64,000 bases of DNA, taken from positions 2,580,004 through 2,644,003 of the forward strand of contig NC_092048.1 in the NCBI RefSeq assembly GCF_003086295.3, written 5' to 3'. A model generated the notes under the pieces. It ran no database searches and was not told the DNA's origin. It saw nothing but the letters and a program-made list of their open reading frames with translations. The stretch is from Arachis hypogaea (Eukaryota; Streptophyta; Magnoliopsida; Fabales; Fabaceae). Position 1 is the stretch's first letter; every line of letters starts with the position of its first letter. A program made the translations under genes and the position numbers. Shown here in pieces: positions 48,040 through 58,800 of this stretch.

Positions 48040-49934
48040 TAGAGAATCAGGAGAGGGAAAAGAAAAGAATATGATTGGGACACCCTTGCGGTCCCGCCAC
48101 TTTCTTACTCTCATCACTGCGCGCGTGTATCTCTCTTCACTTTTTTTTCCTTATACAAAAAATTAACCATTAAATTAATGAAAAAGTATACGCAGACAAT
48201 TGAAATACTAAGACCAAACCGCTTAATTAAACTCTTTTTGAAAAATAACTTAAACAATAAATAATTATATGAAAATAGTTCATAAATAAATTATTTTGTA
48301 TTTAAATTTTTAATTTTAAAAGTACTTATTTTATAAAAATGTGATAAAAAGTAGTAGTATTATGCGAGAAATTATTTTTTTAACTTTTCTATAAACTTTT
48401 ATATAGCTTCTTAGAAAGTTGTAATTTAGTTTTAAAAATTATACCAAGCATTAATACCGTAACTTTTCATAAGTCAAAAGCTAAAAAAAAGTTGCTTTTG
48501 AAACAACGTCCCAAATGGGCTATAAATAATGTGAATAATTGATATATGGGGCAGTTATAAAAAAATGAATATGTCAGATATTTAATTCAATAAGTATGCA
48601 GATGATTATGTTGATTATTTTTAATTGGATGATTATTTCTTTTGATTCAATTAACTCATACACAGTTAACAATGGTTGGATATTCAATTTACTAGATGTA
48701 CATATAATTATTTTAATGTTAAATTTAGGAGGTAATTTAGAGATGGAATATTTTTATACTTTATTGAATAATTTTAAAATTTATTATTCATATTATTTAC
48801 AAAAATTATTATCTACTTAATAAAATTTTAAATTAATTAATAATATAAAATATATATTAAAATATAACATATATATTAAAATTAGATTGAAGGATATTTA
48901 TATTATACAAATATATAATAACTAATTAAATAATTGATTTTTATTTGCAACTATAAAATTCATGAATCATATTTAATTTAGCATGGAGATTAGGTAATTA
49001 TTATATATCTTCAAAGGGAATCGTTTTAGTGGAGGGTAGTTATTGGATTTGTAATATTGTAAGTTGTATTTTATTTTATGCTTTATTAAAGTTAATTGAG
49101 TTTTTTTTTAAAGAGTTTTATTATATATTTAAATATTTTTATCAGTTTAATTCAATTAAATTAGCTAAAATCTAACAAAAATATATACATAAGTATGTGT
49201 GAATTATGTACCTTTTTTTTGTTTTTTTTTTCTTCACGTATTTTTTTTGTTTATCGTTCTTCTATTCTTGGTATTATTATTATTATTATTTCTCTTCTTC
49301 TTCTTTTTTTTTAGTGTTATTATAGTTTTTTATTTTTATTTTAAAAAAAACAAATTAAGAAGGATAAGATAAAAAAAAAAAAGAAAAAAATGATAATGAT
49401 AAAGATTAGAAGAGAAAGAGAAAAATTTTTAATTGTGTATAAAAAAAATAGTATCAAAATTTTTTTAAAATTGACATAGAAAATTTTTTAATTTAAATAC
49501 CATAATTTTTTAATGGTGATATAAAAAATTTCTTAACTAATTGAAAATGATCAGAAATGAAAATAATATTAAAATTTCTTAAAAATAACACCAAAATTTT
49601 TCAATCGTAACACCGAAATTTCTCCTAATATATTTTCTTCTTTTTCTTTCTATTATATCTTATTTTTCCTTCTCCCAACATGTCTTTATTTTTCTTTTTC
49701 ATGTTATATTATTGATATAAAAATTTTTCTGTATCTTTTTATGTTTTACTTAAAAAATAAAAAATTTCATTTAAATAAATTTATTTTTAAAATTAAATTG
49801 TATATTCCTAAATCCTAAACAACAAACTATTTTGTAATATAACGTAGAGATTAATTCAAATTATATATTATTGTGATAAAATTTCGGTATTTATATAACT
49901 AATTTTGGTTTAATTTTTATTTTATTTTTGTATT
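48040..49934. other. AT-rich intergenic DNA between AXS and the MULE
   Basis: A/T homopolymers and low-complexity T-rich tracts around 49200-49700. No supported gene. Confidence 0.6.
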
Positions 49935-49943
49935 TTATTTTTA

Positions 49944-50239
49944 GGGTAAAAAACCCAAATAAGCCAAGGAGAGCTCCAAATTACCGAAATCAGCCAAATC
50001 AAAAATCCATACCTGAATCCACCAGATCGAATTATTATATAATTCGAATCAATAAGATTCGAATTTTATTCTCAAGTAATTCGAATTGATATAATTCGAA
50101 TTATATGCATGCAACAAATTAAAGTAATTCGAGTTGATATGACTCGAATTATACACATGCAAAAAAATGAAGTAATTCGAAACAACTCGTTTCGAATTAT
50201 ACTTACCTATTTCGAATTTAGTTAATTCGAATTACCAGG
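49944..50239. repeat. Left terminal inverted repeat of the MULE
   Basis: About 296 bp, pairing with 53222-53518. It contains successive palindromes with the common stem TAATTCGA/TCGAATTA: 50041-50065, 50077-50103, 50125-50151, 50173-50199. A longer one lies just inside, at 50304-50332 (14-bp arms, 1-nt loop). Confidence 0.92.
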
Positions 50240-50344
50240 AGAAGTGCACTTTAGAGAGGTTCGGATCTACTTGATTCGAATTAGGTGAAAATTGATTTGC
50301 ATAGTAATTCGAATCAAGTTGATTCGAATTACAAGGGTTTCGGC

Positions 50345-50353
50345 TATAAAAGG
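50345..50353 (+). promoter_or_regulatory. TATA box of the MULE plus-strand gene
   Basis: TATAAAAGG lies 119 bp before the ATG, just inside the left inverted repeat, so the element end supplies the promoter. The minus-strand gene similarly has TATATATATA boxes at 53142-53150 and 53167-53178. Confidence 0.65.
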
Positions 50354-50463
50354 AGTTCGAACCAAGTTCATTCGAATCACTTTCTCATTCTCCAACCCCA
50401 CCAAATCCCAGAGAATAAGACCAACGTTCGGTACGAGTAAGACCAGAGCGGCTTTTTTTGTCG

Positions 50464-51836
50464 ATGGGGGACGATCCGGGAAGGCTTTATCGTTTGGATG
50501 GAGTTGCTCATATCGCCGGTGTGATCAACGACGAGGTTAGTGGTTTACGAAAGCGGTTTATGATAATGGTATTTGTTAATGGTTTTTGATAATGGTTTAT
50601 GTTACTGTTAGTGGTTTAGGACAGTGGTTTAGGATAGTGGTGTAGGATAGTGGTTTTTGTTAATGGTTTTTTATACCGGTTTATTTTAGTGTTAGCGGTT
50701 TAAGCAAGCGGTTTAGGCCAGTGGTTTTTGTTAGTGGTATTTGACATTGTTTTTTGTAATCGGTTTGTGTTAATGGTTTTGGATAGTGGTTTAAGTGATG
50801 GTTAGCGGTTTAGGGGCGTGGTTTGAGTTGGTGGTGTATGATAGTGGGTTTTGTTAATGGTTTTTTATAGCGGTTTATTTTAGTGTTAGCGGTTTAAGCA
50901 AGCGGTTTAGGCCAGTGGTTTTTGTTAGTGTTTTTTGTACTGGGTTTTTGTTAACGGTTTTGGATAGTGGTTTCAGTAATGGTTAGCGGTTAACGGTAGT
51001 GGTTTATGATAAATGTGAAAATGCATCCGTTTTTGTTAATGGTATTTGCACGTGGTTTGAGTGAGCGGTTTGTGTATAAAATGTTGGTCGTTTGTTTGAT
51101 ATATCTTTTACCCATCACGATTTATTTTCTGGTTCCTTATGAAATATATTGTATATGTTAGTGGTTTGTGCATCTGTTCTAATTATGCGGTTTATGTACT
51201 GGCCAGCCTCGTCGTTGCATATCCAGCGTTAGGCGGCAGCAGGGGATGCGTCTTGATGCGAGGTACGTTCCGTACTTGCAGATGGCCGGATTGTACCATC
51301 TTGCGAGACTGAACGACAGATGGTTCCGACTAGACGAGCCCCTAGTCAGCGCATTCGTCGAGAGGTGGCGGCCTGAGACGCACACCTTCCACATGCCGTT
51401 CGGAGAGTGCACCATCACGCTTCAGGACGTCGCATACCAGCTGGGGTTGCCAGTCGACGGAGATTACGTTAGTGGTTGCCTGACAGACTTCCACCTTTAC
51501 ATTGAGGGTGGGAGACCTGCTTGGCAGTAGTTCCATGAGTTGCTCGGTGTTTTACCTCCCGAGAACCAGGTGCAGAAATTCGCAGTCAACTGCACCTGGT
51601 TTCAGCAGACATTTGCAGAGTGTCCAGACAGGGCTGATGAGGAGACAGTTAGGCGCTTTGCCCGGGCCTATATCATGATGTTATTGGGCATGCAGCTGTT
51701 TGCCGACAAGTCCGGCAATCGTATACACATCAGATGGCTACCTTATGTTGCTTGGCTTGAGGAGATGGGTTGCTACAGTTGGGGGTCGGCGGCACTAGCA
51801 TGGTTGTACAGGTGCATGTGCCGAGTCGCCAAGGGA
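50464..51836 (+). pseudogene. Plant mobile domain (MAIN/MAIL1-like) gene, truncated
   Basis: Exon 1 (50464-50535, MGDDPGRLYRLDGVAHIAGV) joins in frame, over an intron of 671 bp, to exon 2 from 51207 ([40 protein letters not shown], later IRWLPYVAWLEEMGCYSWGS). This is the aminotransferase-like plant mobile domain, found both in TE-borne genes and in host MAIN/MAIL proteins that act in silencing and genome stability. A TAG at 51528 replaces what should be a Trp codon. The frame then continues to CMCRVA, where the sequence switches to antisense transposase DNA at about 51836. The C-terminal half is lost, so no functional protein is expected. Confidence 0.88.
50536..51206 (+). repeat. GGTTT-rich intron of the mobile-domain gene
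   Basis: Dozens of degenerate units around GTGGTTT/GCGGTTTA, many as GGTTTAGG. A larger block is duplicated with a period of about 194 bp (TTGTTAATGG at 50657 and 50851). It begins GTTAGT and ends GGCCAG, so it splices as a normal intron despite its repeat nature. Confidence 0.8.
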
Positions 51837-53105
51837 GCTCATTGTACGACTCGTCCCAGTCCCCATATATGACGGCAACGGCCTTCTGCTTCGCCATCCA
51901 TACCCTCCTGTACGTTGGCTTGAACCCAAAGTGTGCGGTCGTGACATTTTGAAGCACCTTAATGTTCATAGCTGCATCAGCCCTAACCATCGGCATAATG
52001 AAGGTGGATATCACATGGTAGTCCAGACTCCTATGGTCGCTGGAGATGGAGCTGGCGAGACATGTATGCGGTCCGTTGTATCGCTTCACTTCCCAGATAC
52101 CCTTCCGCTGTCGGAGACTCAACCGAATCAGCCATGTGCACCCATTCCCAAACTCAGAACACTTTCCCACATACCTGCGATAGTCAGACTCAACGACCTT
52201 GTACTGGACCCCTCGGCGGATACTGTACGTCTTCACATTCAACAGCGCCTCATCTTTATCCTGAAATTGTTGGCCAACCTGGAACTCGTTCATACCGGCA
52301 GACCCCTCGGTATCTCTAGCGCCAAATCCTGAGGGTGCAGAGCATTTTCGTCCTGCCGCATGGGATCCAGGTCCAACGAGGAAAAATGGGGTGGATACTG
52401 CTGTGTGCCAGAACTAGATCCACCTGTAGCCCTTCTCGGAACAGTAGTTCCAACATCATCGCCGCTTTCATCAGCGATCATATCCGGCTCCACGTCATCG
52501 TCATCTGGATCATCAAACAAACCATCACCAACACCAGCCGGTGTGGGACAATGTACCTCGGTGGGAATATGTTCCCCATACCGAACCTCGTCTCCAACAT
52601 TGCCGCTCAGATCAACGGCAAACGAAGGGGACGCAACAAGCTGCATCGGTGGCTCATACACAGGAGCAGAAGATGAAGCAACAGCAGGTCTCGAGCTCGA
52701 GCCGGCAACCGCGGCTATAGTATTGGCATTCCGGTTCGAACCACCCGAGCTAGATACCACATCAACCAACTTTGCCAACAACTCTGGTGTTCTTACCTCG
52801 GAAAACTGCCTACGACAAAGAAACATAACCTGCAAGTCCTCGTCACTACCGATTGTGGAACAATCAAACTTCACGGTGTCATGGAGCACCGCTGTTGGAA
52901 TGCGGTAGAAAAACTTCTTGACCCTTTTAACTCCTTCGAGACCAAGCTTCTCCAGCACAGAGGTAACAAGAGCATCGTAGGTGGTTGTTGGCGTCACGAT
53001 AATACATAGGGGATCCTTATCAGTGAACTTCACGCCGGACCGAGTTTTTCTCTTAATCGACCCTCTGTAATGTACCAGCACTAGGAAACTCTCCTCACTA
53101 GCCAT
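51836..53105 (-). pseudogene. MULE transposase (MURA-type), N-terminal part with a frameshift
   Basis: The first frame (53105-52290, 271 aa) starts MASEESFLVLVHYRGSIKRK and has a PB1-like N-terminal domain, then an acidic low-complexity linker. It stops after IPRGLPV. The second frame begins at an overlapping ATGA (52293) with MNEFQVGQQFQDKDEALL and continues through the MuDR DNA-binding domain (SIRRGVQYKVVES, GCTWLIRLSLRQRKGIW, GPHTC) and the helix-turn region to DESYNELP. It is then cut at the junction with the mobile-domain gene. In relatives these frames are continuous, so a 1-bp frameshift is likely. The catalytic DDE domain and zinc knuckle are absent. Confidence 0.88.
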
Positions 53106-53221
53106 CTCCCCTCTTTGTTGAGAGCATCATGAGTTCACAGCATATATATACAGCTCTGGTTCGTGCTATATATATATAATTCGAAACAATTTGTTTCGAA
53201 TTATGTTGTATCACAAGCTAA

Positions 53222-53518
53222 CCTAGTAATTCGAATTAACTAAACTCGAATTAGTTAATTATAATTCGAAACAACTTGTTTCGAATTACTTTATTTTGTT
53301 TCCTTCATAGTAATTCGTATTAACTCAATTCGAATTACTTTAACTCGTTGCATGCACATAATTCGAATTATATCAATTCGAATTACTTGAGAGTATAATT
53401 CGAATCTTATTGATTCGAATTATATAATAATTCGTCCTGGTGGATTCAGGTGTGAATTTTTGATTTGGCTGATTTGGGTAATTTGGAGCTCTCCTTGACT
53501 TATTTGGGTTTTTTACCC
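53222..53518. repeat. Right terminal inverted repeat of the MULE
   Basis: Inverted match to 49944-50239 with about 10 percent difference. It carries the same series of TAATTCGA palindromes. Substitutions within arms are often matched by the partner arm (for example AATTCGAAACAAgTTgTTTCGAATT). Confidence 0.92.
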
Positions 53519-53744
53519 TTATTTTTATATAATTAATTTTGGTGTTTTTTTTTTTATCATCGTCATTATTTTTTGTATTCTATTTTTTTATTCTTCTTTT
53601 CTGTAATTTTTTAAATACACAAATAAATAAGTAAATAAGAACCACAAAATATAAGCAGTTTAAATAATTTATTGCAAACTTGACACGTGAAAAGAGATAA
53701 AACGACGTCATAAAATTTATAAATTTTTTTTTACAGATTTATAT

Positions 53745-53894
53745 TCTCTAAATTTTGAATTTCACTTTAGAGAGTAAAGTGTGATTTTTTACCATTTATT
53801 TTATAAGTGGGATAAAAAAAATATAAGAAAAAAATTATTCAAGGATGAGAAATCATACTTTATCTTCTAAAAGAAAAATTCAAAATTTAAAAGA
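53745..53894. mobile_element. MITE with 45-bp imperfect inverted ends
   Basis: TCTCTAAATTTTGAATTTCA at the left pairs with the inverted right end, TCTTTTAAATTTTGAATTTT. The core GTGTGATTTTTTACC...TTTTATAAGTGGGA matches the MITE at 20683-20837. Confidence 0.65.
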
Positions 53895-55574
53895 TGTAAT
53901 TTTTTTTTTTTTACATTTACATCAAATATATACCAAATTAAATGATACAATCATCAAACAAAACACAACTACTAAACCAGCAAAGATTATAAGTAGACAT
54001 TATTAGTCAATTTACGGTAAATGATTTTGTATATCAAAGTCTTATAATGTGACCGTCAATATCTATTTTGTCATTTTCAAATATATAGTGAAACTTTTAT
54101 TGAACAATGTTAGATATAGTCAATATAATTTGATTTGATGTATCATGCGCTATATGTAATAATTTCATAGCATTCCCTTTCAAAATAATAATAATAATAA
54201 TTTCATGGCATTTAAACAATGATGCGACTTCATCGTGATTTATTTATTTTAATTATTTTATATAATACATCAACTTCAATTTGGTAAATTTCCCACTACT
54301 TAATATAATAGCATATTACTTGATATAGTTCCCAAAAATACAAGTAACAATGCTATCAGCGTGGTGAATTAAATATAGTTTGAATGAAAATATTTAACTC
54401 GTTTTGGCGTTAGGATGCTACTATCTTTTGACTAATTTTGGATTATTGATATTGCTATTTTATTATTTTATTATTGGTTTAGTTAAAGATATCTAAAAAC
54501 ATTGGTTAAGAATATTAAAATAAAAGATCAATAATGTTTATTAATAAAAAATAATTTGTAATATTGTTAAGAAACGTCCTTATAACAACACATTTTTATT
54601 ATTACTAACAAAATTTACAATAAAAGAGGAGAGAGAAGATTGAGTATCCATTTTATAAAAATTTATAAAAAAAATTTACTTAAATATCTTTATATATATA
54701 TATATATAAATTGTGTAAATAATTCTAATTTATTTTATTTTAATTTATATGTTAAAATTTTTATGTATATATATACTATTATCTTAAATTTGTATTTAAA
54801 ATTTAAATTATATTTGATTTAATATATTTAGTTAAATTATATATAATTTTATTATAACAAAAAAATTAAAATTTAATATTCATAAATATCCATCGATATC
54901 TATTTTTTCCAAAAAAAAAAAAACGAGAATTTATGGCAAAAACGAGAGAAAAACAAAAGGTATTTTACTAAATAAAAATGAGAGATGAAAAATGAAAACT
55001 CATTACCATCCCTGTTAGTCTACTACGTGCTAAAGGGCTAAATAGTAAATAGTGAAAAATAAAATTAAGAAGAGAATAAAATAGAGTTCAATCACCGTCA
55101 TATAGTCATATTATCATGGGAACACGTGAAAATTAAGGAGAAAGAGATGGATAGACACGGTTAGTGGCGTAGCCATAAGCCATGAGCTGTACAAGTTTCA
55201 TGCTCACGTGCTTCATACACTATCTCACATATTCACATAAATTTCCAAATTTAAAAGAATATATCTCCTTTTATTTCATTCACGCGCCCAACCTTCACAA
55301 CGCTCTTAATCCTGTCTTGGAACAGGGCAACCACGATTAGAGGGAAATAAAAAATCTAAGAACTTTTACAAAATTCCAATAGTGTTTGGACATAAATTTT
55401 TCGAAGTAAAATTTCTAGATATAAAAAAAATTCTTCTAAGTGTAAACCTAAATTTTTTTTGGTCGTGAACCTGCATTCTTAAATGCTAATTCAATTAATA
55501 ATGATAAAAGTGTTTTTGTTTTCGGTCACTCAGCCATAACACACAAATCACAATGATAAAAGTTTAAGCAGCTT
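53895..55574. other. AT-rich intergenic DNA
   Basis: Low-complexity, with TA runs near 54690. No gene or RNA recognised. Confidence 0.6.
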
Positions 55575-55822
55575 TGTTTTTGTTTAGTTTTTTTTTTTTT
55601 TTTTTTTTGGACAGGAGTCATAGGCTAGAAAATTGACCCGACCATACAACTAGAACCCAATTCACTTCAGAGCCCGACTCCCTTAGTGTCCGACCCTAAC
55701 ACTAATGTCATCTTCGTCGCATTGCTCTCTGTTCGAGCTTGTTGTTGCCGCCGGAACCTCCCTTACCATGCCGACCTGTTGCATGGATCTGAAGCCTGAA
55801 GCATCCTTCCCCGTTGGTATCC

Positions 55823-58800
55823 TCAGTTCCTCTCTGCAATGTGACATTCTGAGATCTCCGCAAACACCGTTCTCCTCTCCAGCCCGGTACTGACGCCACT
55901 GATGATGGATCCGCCTTGGAGCTTCTGGCCGGCTTGTCTCAGCCGCAACGATCCTCTGCCTCGAAGCCTCCGCATATGACCAGGACCCTCGGCGCTCCCT
56001 CCTCGACCTGCTGTCCAAGCTTCGCCGATGCGGTTGCTCCTTTCCATAGTTAGCCGCTGCGACGCAATGGGTTGATGCTGCTCTCCCCCTTCAGCTTCTT
56101 GCATGTCCCGTTTTTCCATGTCCACCCTCTGAGGTAAGTCTTGTTCTGTTTGTATTCCTTGATTGGTAGAAATTGGAACCCCATTAATTTGATTTTGTGC
56201 CCATTGATTATGCTGAATTATTGCGAATCTAGCTTCTGTTTTGATTGTATTCCTTACAGGAGTAGGAGTATTGAATGTCCACTGGCTCCTAAGAACATTC
56301 TTCACTGCCATCGCTGCCAGTTGGTGAACTACTATGTTGCCTTTCTTTGGAGTCCAGGTAGCTCCCACAGCTGGCGCCTCTTCCAGCAGTTGCAGAATGT
56401 CTCTGAGGATTGCGTCCACTTTCGCTATAGGCGTTCTAGCCTTAACGGCTTGGACCAAAGGTAAACAATCTGTTTCAATTATTACAATTTTCTATTTGTA
56501 AATTCTTGATGATAATGAGAGCTTCTCTGTATGCCTGACTTTTGCTGCTAGTGCCGAAGTTGTGATAAATTTTGATGTTGTCCCAGTGACGATCTTACCC
56601 CGCCAGTTCCTAACAACGACTGCTGAGGCTGCCTTGCCTGTATCCCTATGGAAAGCCGCGTCAGTATTGACCTTCAGCCTATCTTGTGGCGGGGGTCTCC
56701 AGGTAATTCTCTTCCTATCACCAATCCTGCCATTACTTGAAATATGCTCTGTGCTGCTTCCCCTTGTTGTATTGTGGTATTCTGCTGCCAGATATTCTGC
56801 ATTGATTATTACCTGTTCTGGATTGATGTTTGTTTGCTGGAATATGTATTGGTTCCTTGCCTTCCAAATATACCAATATACGCACCCCATATTACATAAA
56901 ATTCTTTCCTGATCCCTCCCTGTCCCACTTCTTATTTTCTGAACTATATCCATTATCCATTTTCCAAACGATGTCACATTATAGGCTGTAGGTGTTATTT
57001 GAATACTCAATCCGAACCAAACTGCTCTCATCCACGGACATAAAAGTAAAGCATGTTCAACAGTTTCATTCTCATCCTGGCATATGCTACATGAAGGCTT
57101 AACTGCACATTTACGTTTATACAAGTTACTATGTACTGGTAGAATTCCTTCCATTGCTTTCCATAAGAACATTCTGATCTTTTGTGGCACTGGTAGTCTC
57201 CATATAGTCCCCCAAACCTCCTTGAAATTCTGACTTGATGAAGCTTCGTTGAATTTTGTCTCTTCTTTTGCATCTTTTTCCTCTTTCGCAGCCCGGTAGC
57301 CTGATTTCAGTGAGTACTATCCCTCGGCTCTGTATGGCCAGATCAGATTATCCTTTTTGTTAATCAGGCTGATAGGTGTTCTGGTGATCAATTTCGCTAT
57401 GTTCTCCGAAAATAATTCCTTAATTCTGTTCTCATCCCAGCCCTCCCCCTGCTTTATTAGTTCGCTCACTTTTCTGATTTGGTCTTCTCCACATCTCCTC
57501 ATCTTCCCTATTCCTGCCATCCAATTATCCTCCCAGATATCTATCTCCGTTCCACTCCTTATGCTCCATCTGTCCTTCCTTCTAAGGAAATTCCTTCCCT
57601 CCAACAAGCTTTTCCATATCCATGACGCATTCCTTCCTTCTATCGCTTCCCACAGGCTACAGTTGGGATAATAAATTGCCTTTAGAGTCTTTGCCCAAAT
57701 AGCTTCCTCCTCTTTTAGAAGTCTCCATACTTGTTTCGCTAGGTGCACAATGTTTTGGTACTCTAAATCTTTGAACCCCAAGTCTCCATTTGTTTTACAC
57801 TTAGTCAACTTTTTCCAACTTTTCTAATGAATACTTTTTTCCTTCCCGTTGTTTTCCCACCAGAACCTCGCTATTGCAGCCTCTATTCCTTTGCAAAAGG
57901 ATTTAGGGAATTTGATGACGTTCATAGCAAAAGCCGGGATCGCTTGAATTACTGCTTTTATCAAAATCTCCTTTCTGGCTTGATTTAAAAGCTTCTCTTT
58001 CCATCCTTGCATCTTGTCAAGTATTTTCTCCTTTATCCACTCCAGCGCCCTGTTCTTGGATCTTCTCCATCTCACAGGCAACCCTAAGTATCTTCCTGGA
58101 TCCTCCCATGACGCCATTTCGGTTATCTCTTCTATGTTCACCCTCTTCTATATAGTTACTTGGCTTCCAAAAATAAGCCTGGATTTCTCAGTGTTGATTC
58201 TTTGCCCTGATGCTTCCGTGTATTTGTTTAAAATTTGAATGAGTTGAAACATCTCCTCCTCTTCCGCACTTGCAAAAATTATGCAATCATCAGCGAATAA
58301 CAAATGAGTAATGACCGGTGCTGATGGGGCTAATCTTATTCCAGAAATCAGCTTATCCCTCATCGCCTTTTCCATAAGAATAGTGAAGCTTTCAGTTGCC
58401 AAGATAAAGAGGTAGGGTGATAAGGGGTCTCCCTGTCTAAGACCTCTTTGAGGGGTGATCCTATTAGATAGCTTCCCATTTATTTTAAATCTGTAAGTGG
58501 CACTTTTTACACAGCTCATAACCAACCTCACCCATTCATTACTAAATCCAAATCCTTCCATGACCCTTTGCAGAAATTTCCATTCCAATCTGTCATAGGC
58601 CTTATTCATGTCCAATTTCATGGCTAGGTCCTTACTTCCCGAGTTTCCTTTTCTATTTAACAAATGGAAAGTTTCCTGCACAATAATTATATTGTCTTAT
58701 ATGAGTCTTCCTTTGACAAAGGCACTCTGAACTAGAGAAATGATTTGATCAAGCACTTTTCTTGGCCTCCCCACCAAGACCCTAGTTACAATCTTATATG

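Larger units (their letters stand above)
49944..53518. mobile_element. Mutator-like element (MULE) carrying a plant-mobile-domain gene and a transposase gene
   Basis: 3,575 bp bounded by perfect 9-bp target duplications TTATTTTTA (49935-49943 and 53519-53527), the Mutator hallmark. The ends start GGGTAAAAAACCC and are inverted repeats of about 300 bp. Inside, a plus-strand plant-mobile-domain gene and a minus-strand transposase gene converge. Both are cut at about 51836 by one deletion, so this copy lacks a catalytic transposase. The intact duplication suggests a fairly recent insertion, probably moved in trans. Confidence 0.93.

Noticed and set aside
52335..52908. 182-aa and 113-aa plus-strand frames in the MULE
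   Set aside because: Antisense of the acidic, Ser-rich linker of the transposase; low-complexity codons leave the other strand open by chance.
55705..55899. Small frames inside the LINE 3' region and antisense frames at 56562-56912 and 60595-61411
   Set aside because: Shadows of the minus-strand LINE ORFs or its 3' UTR.
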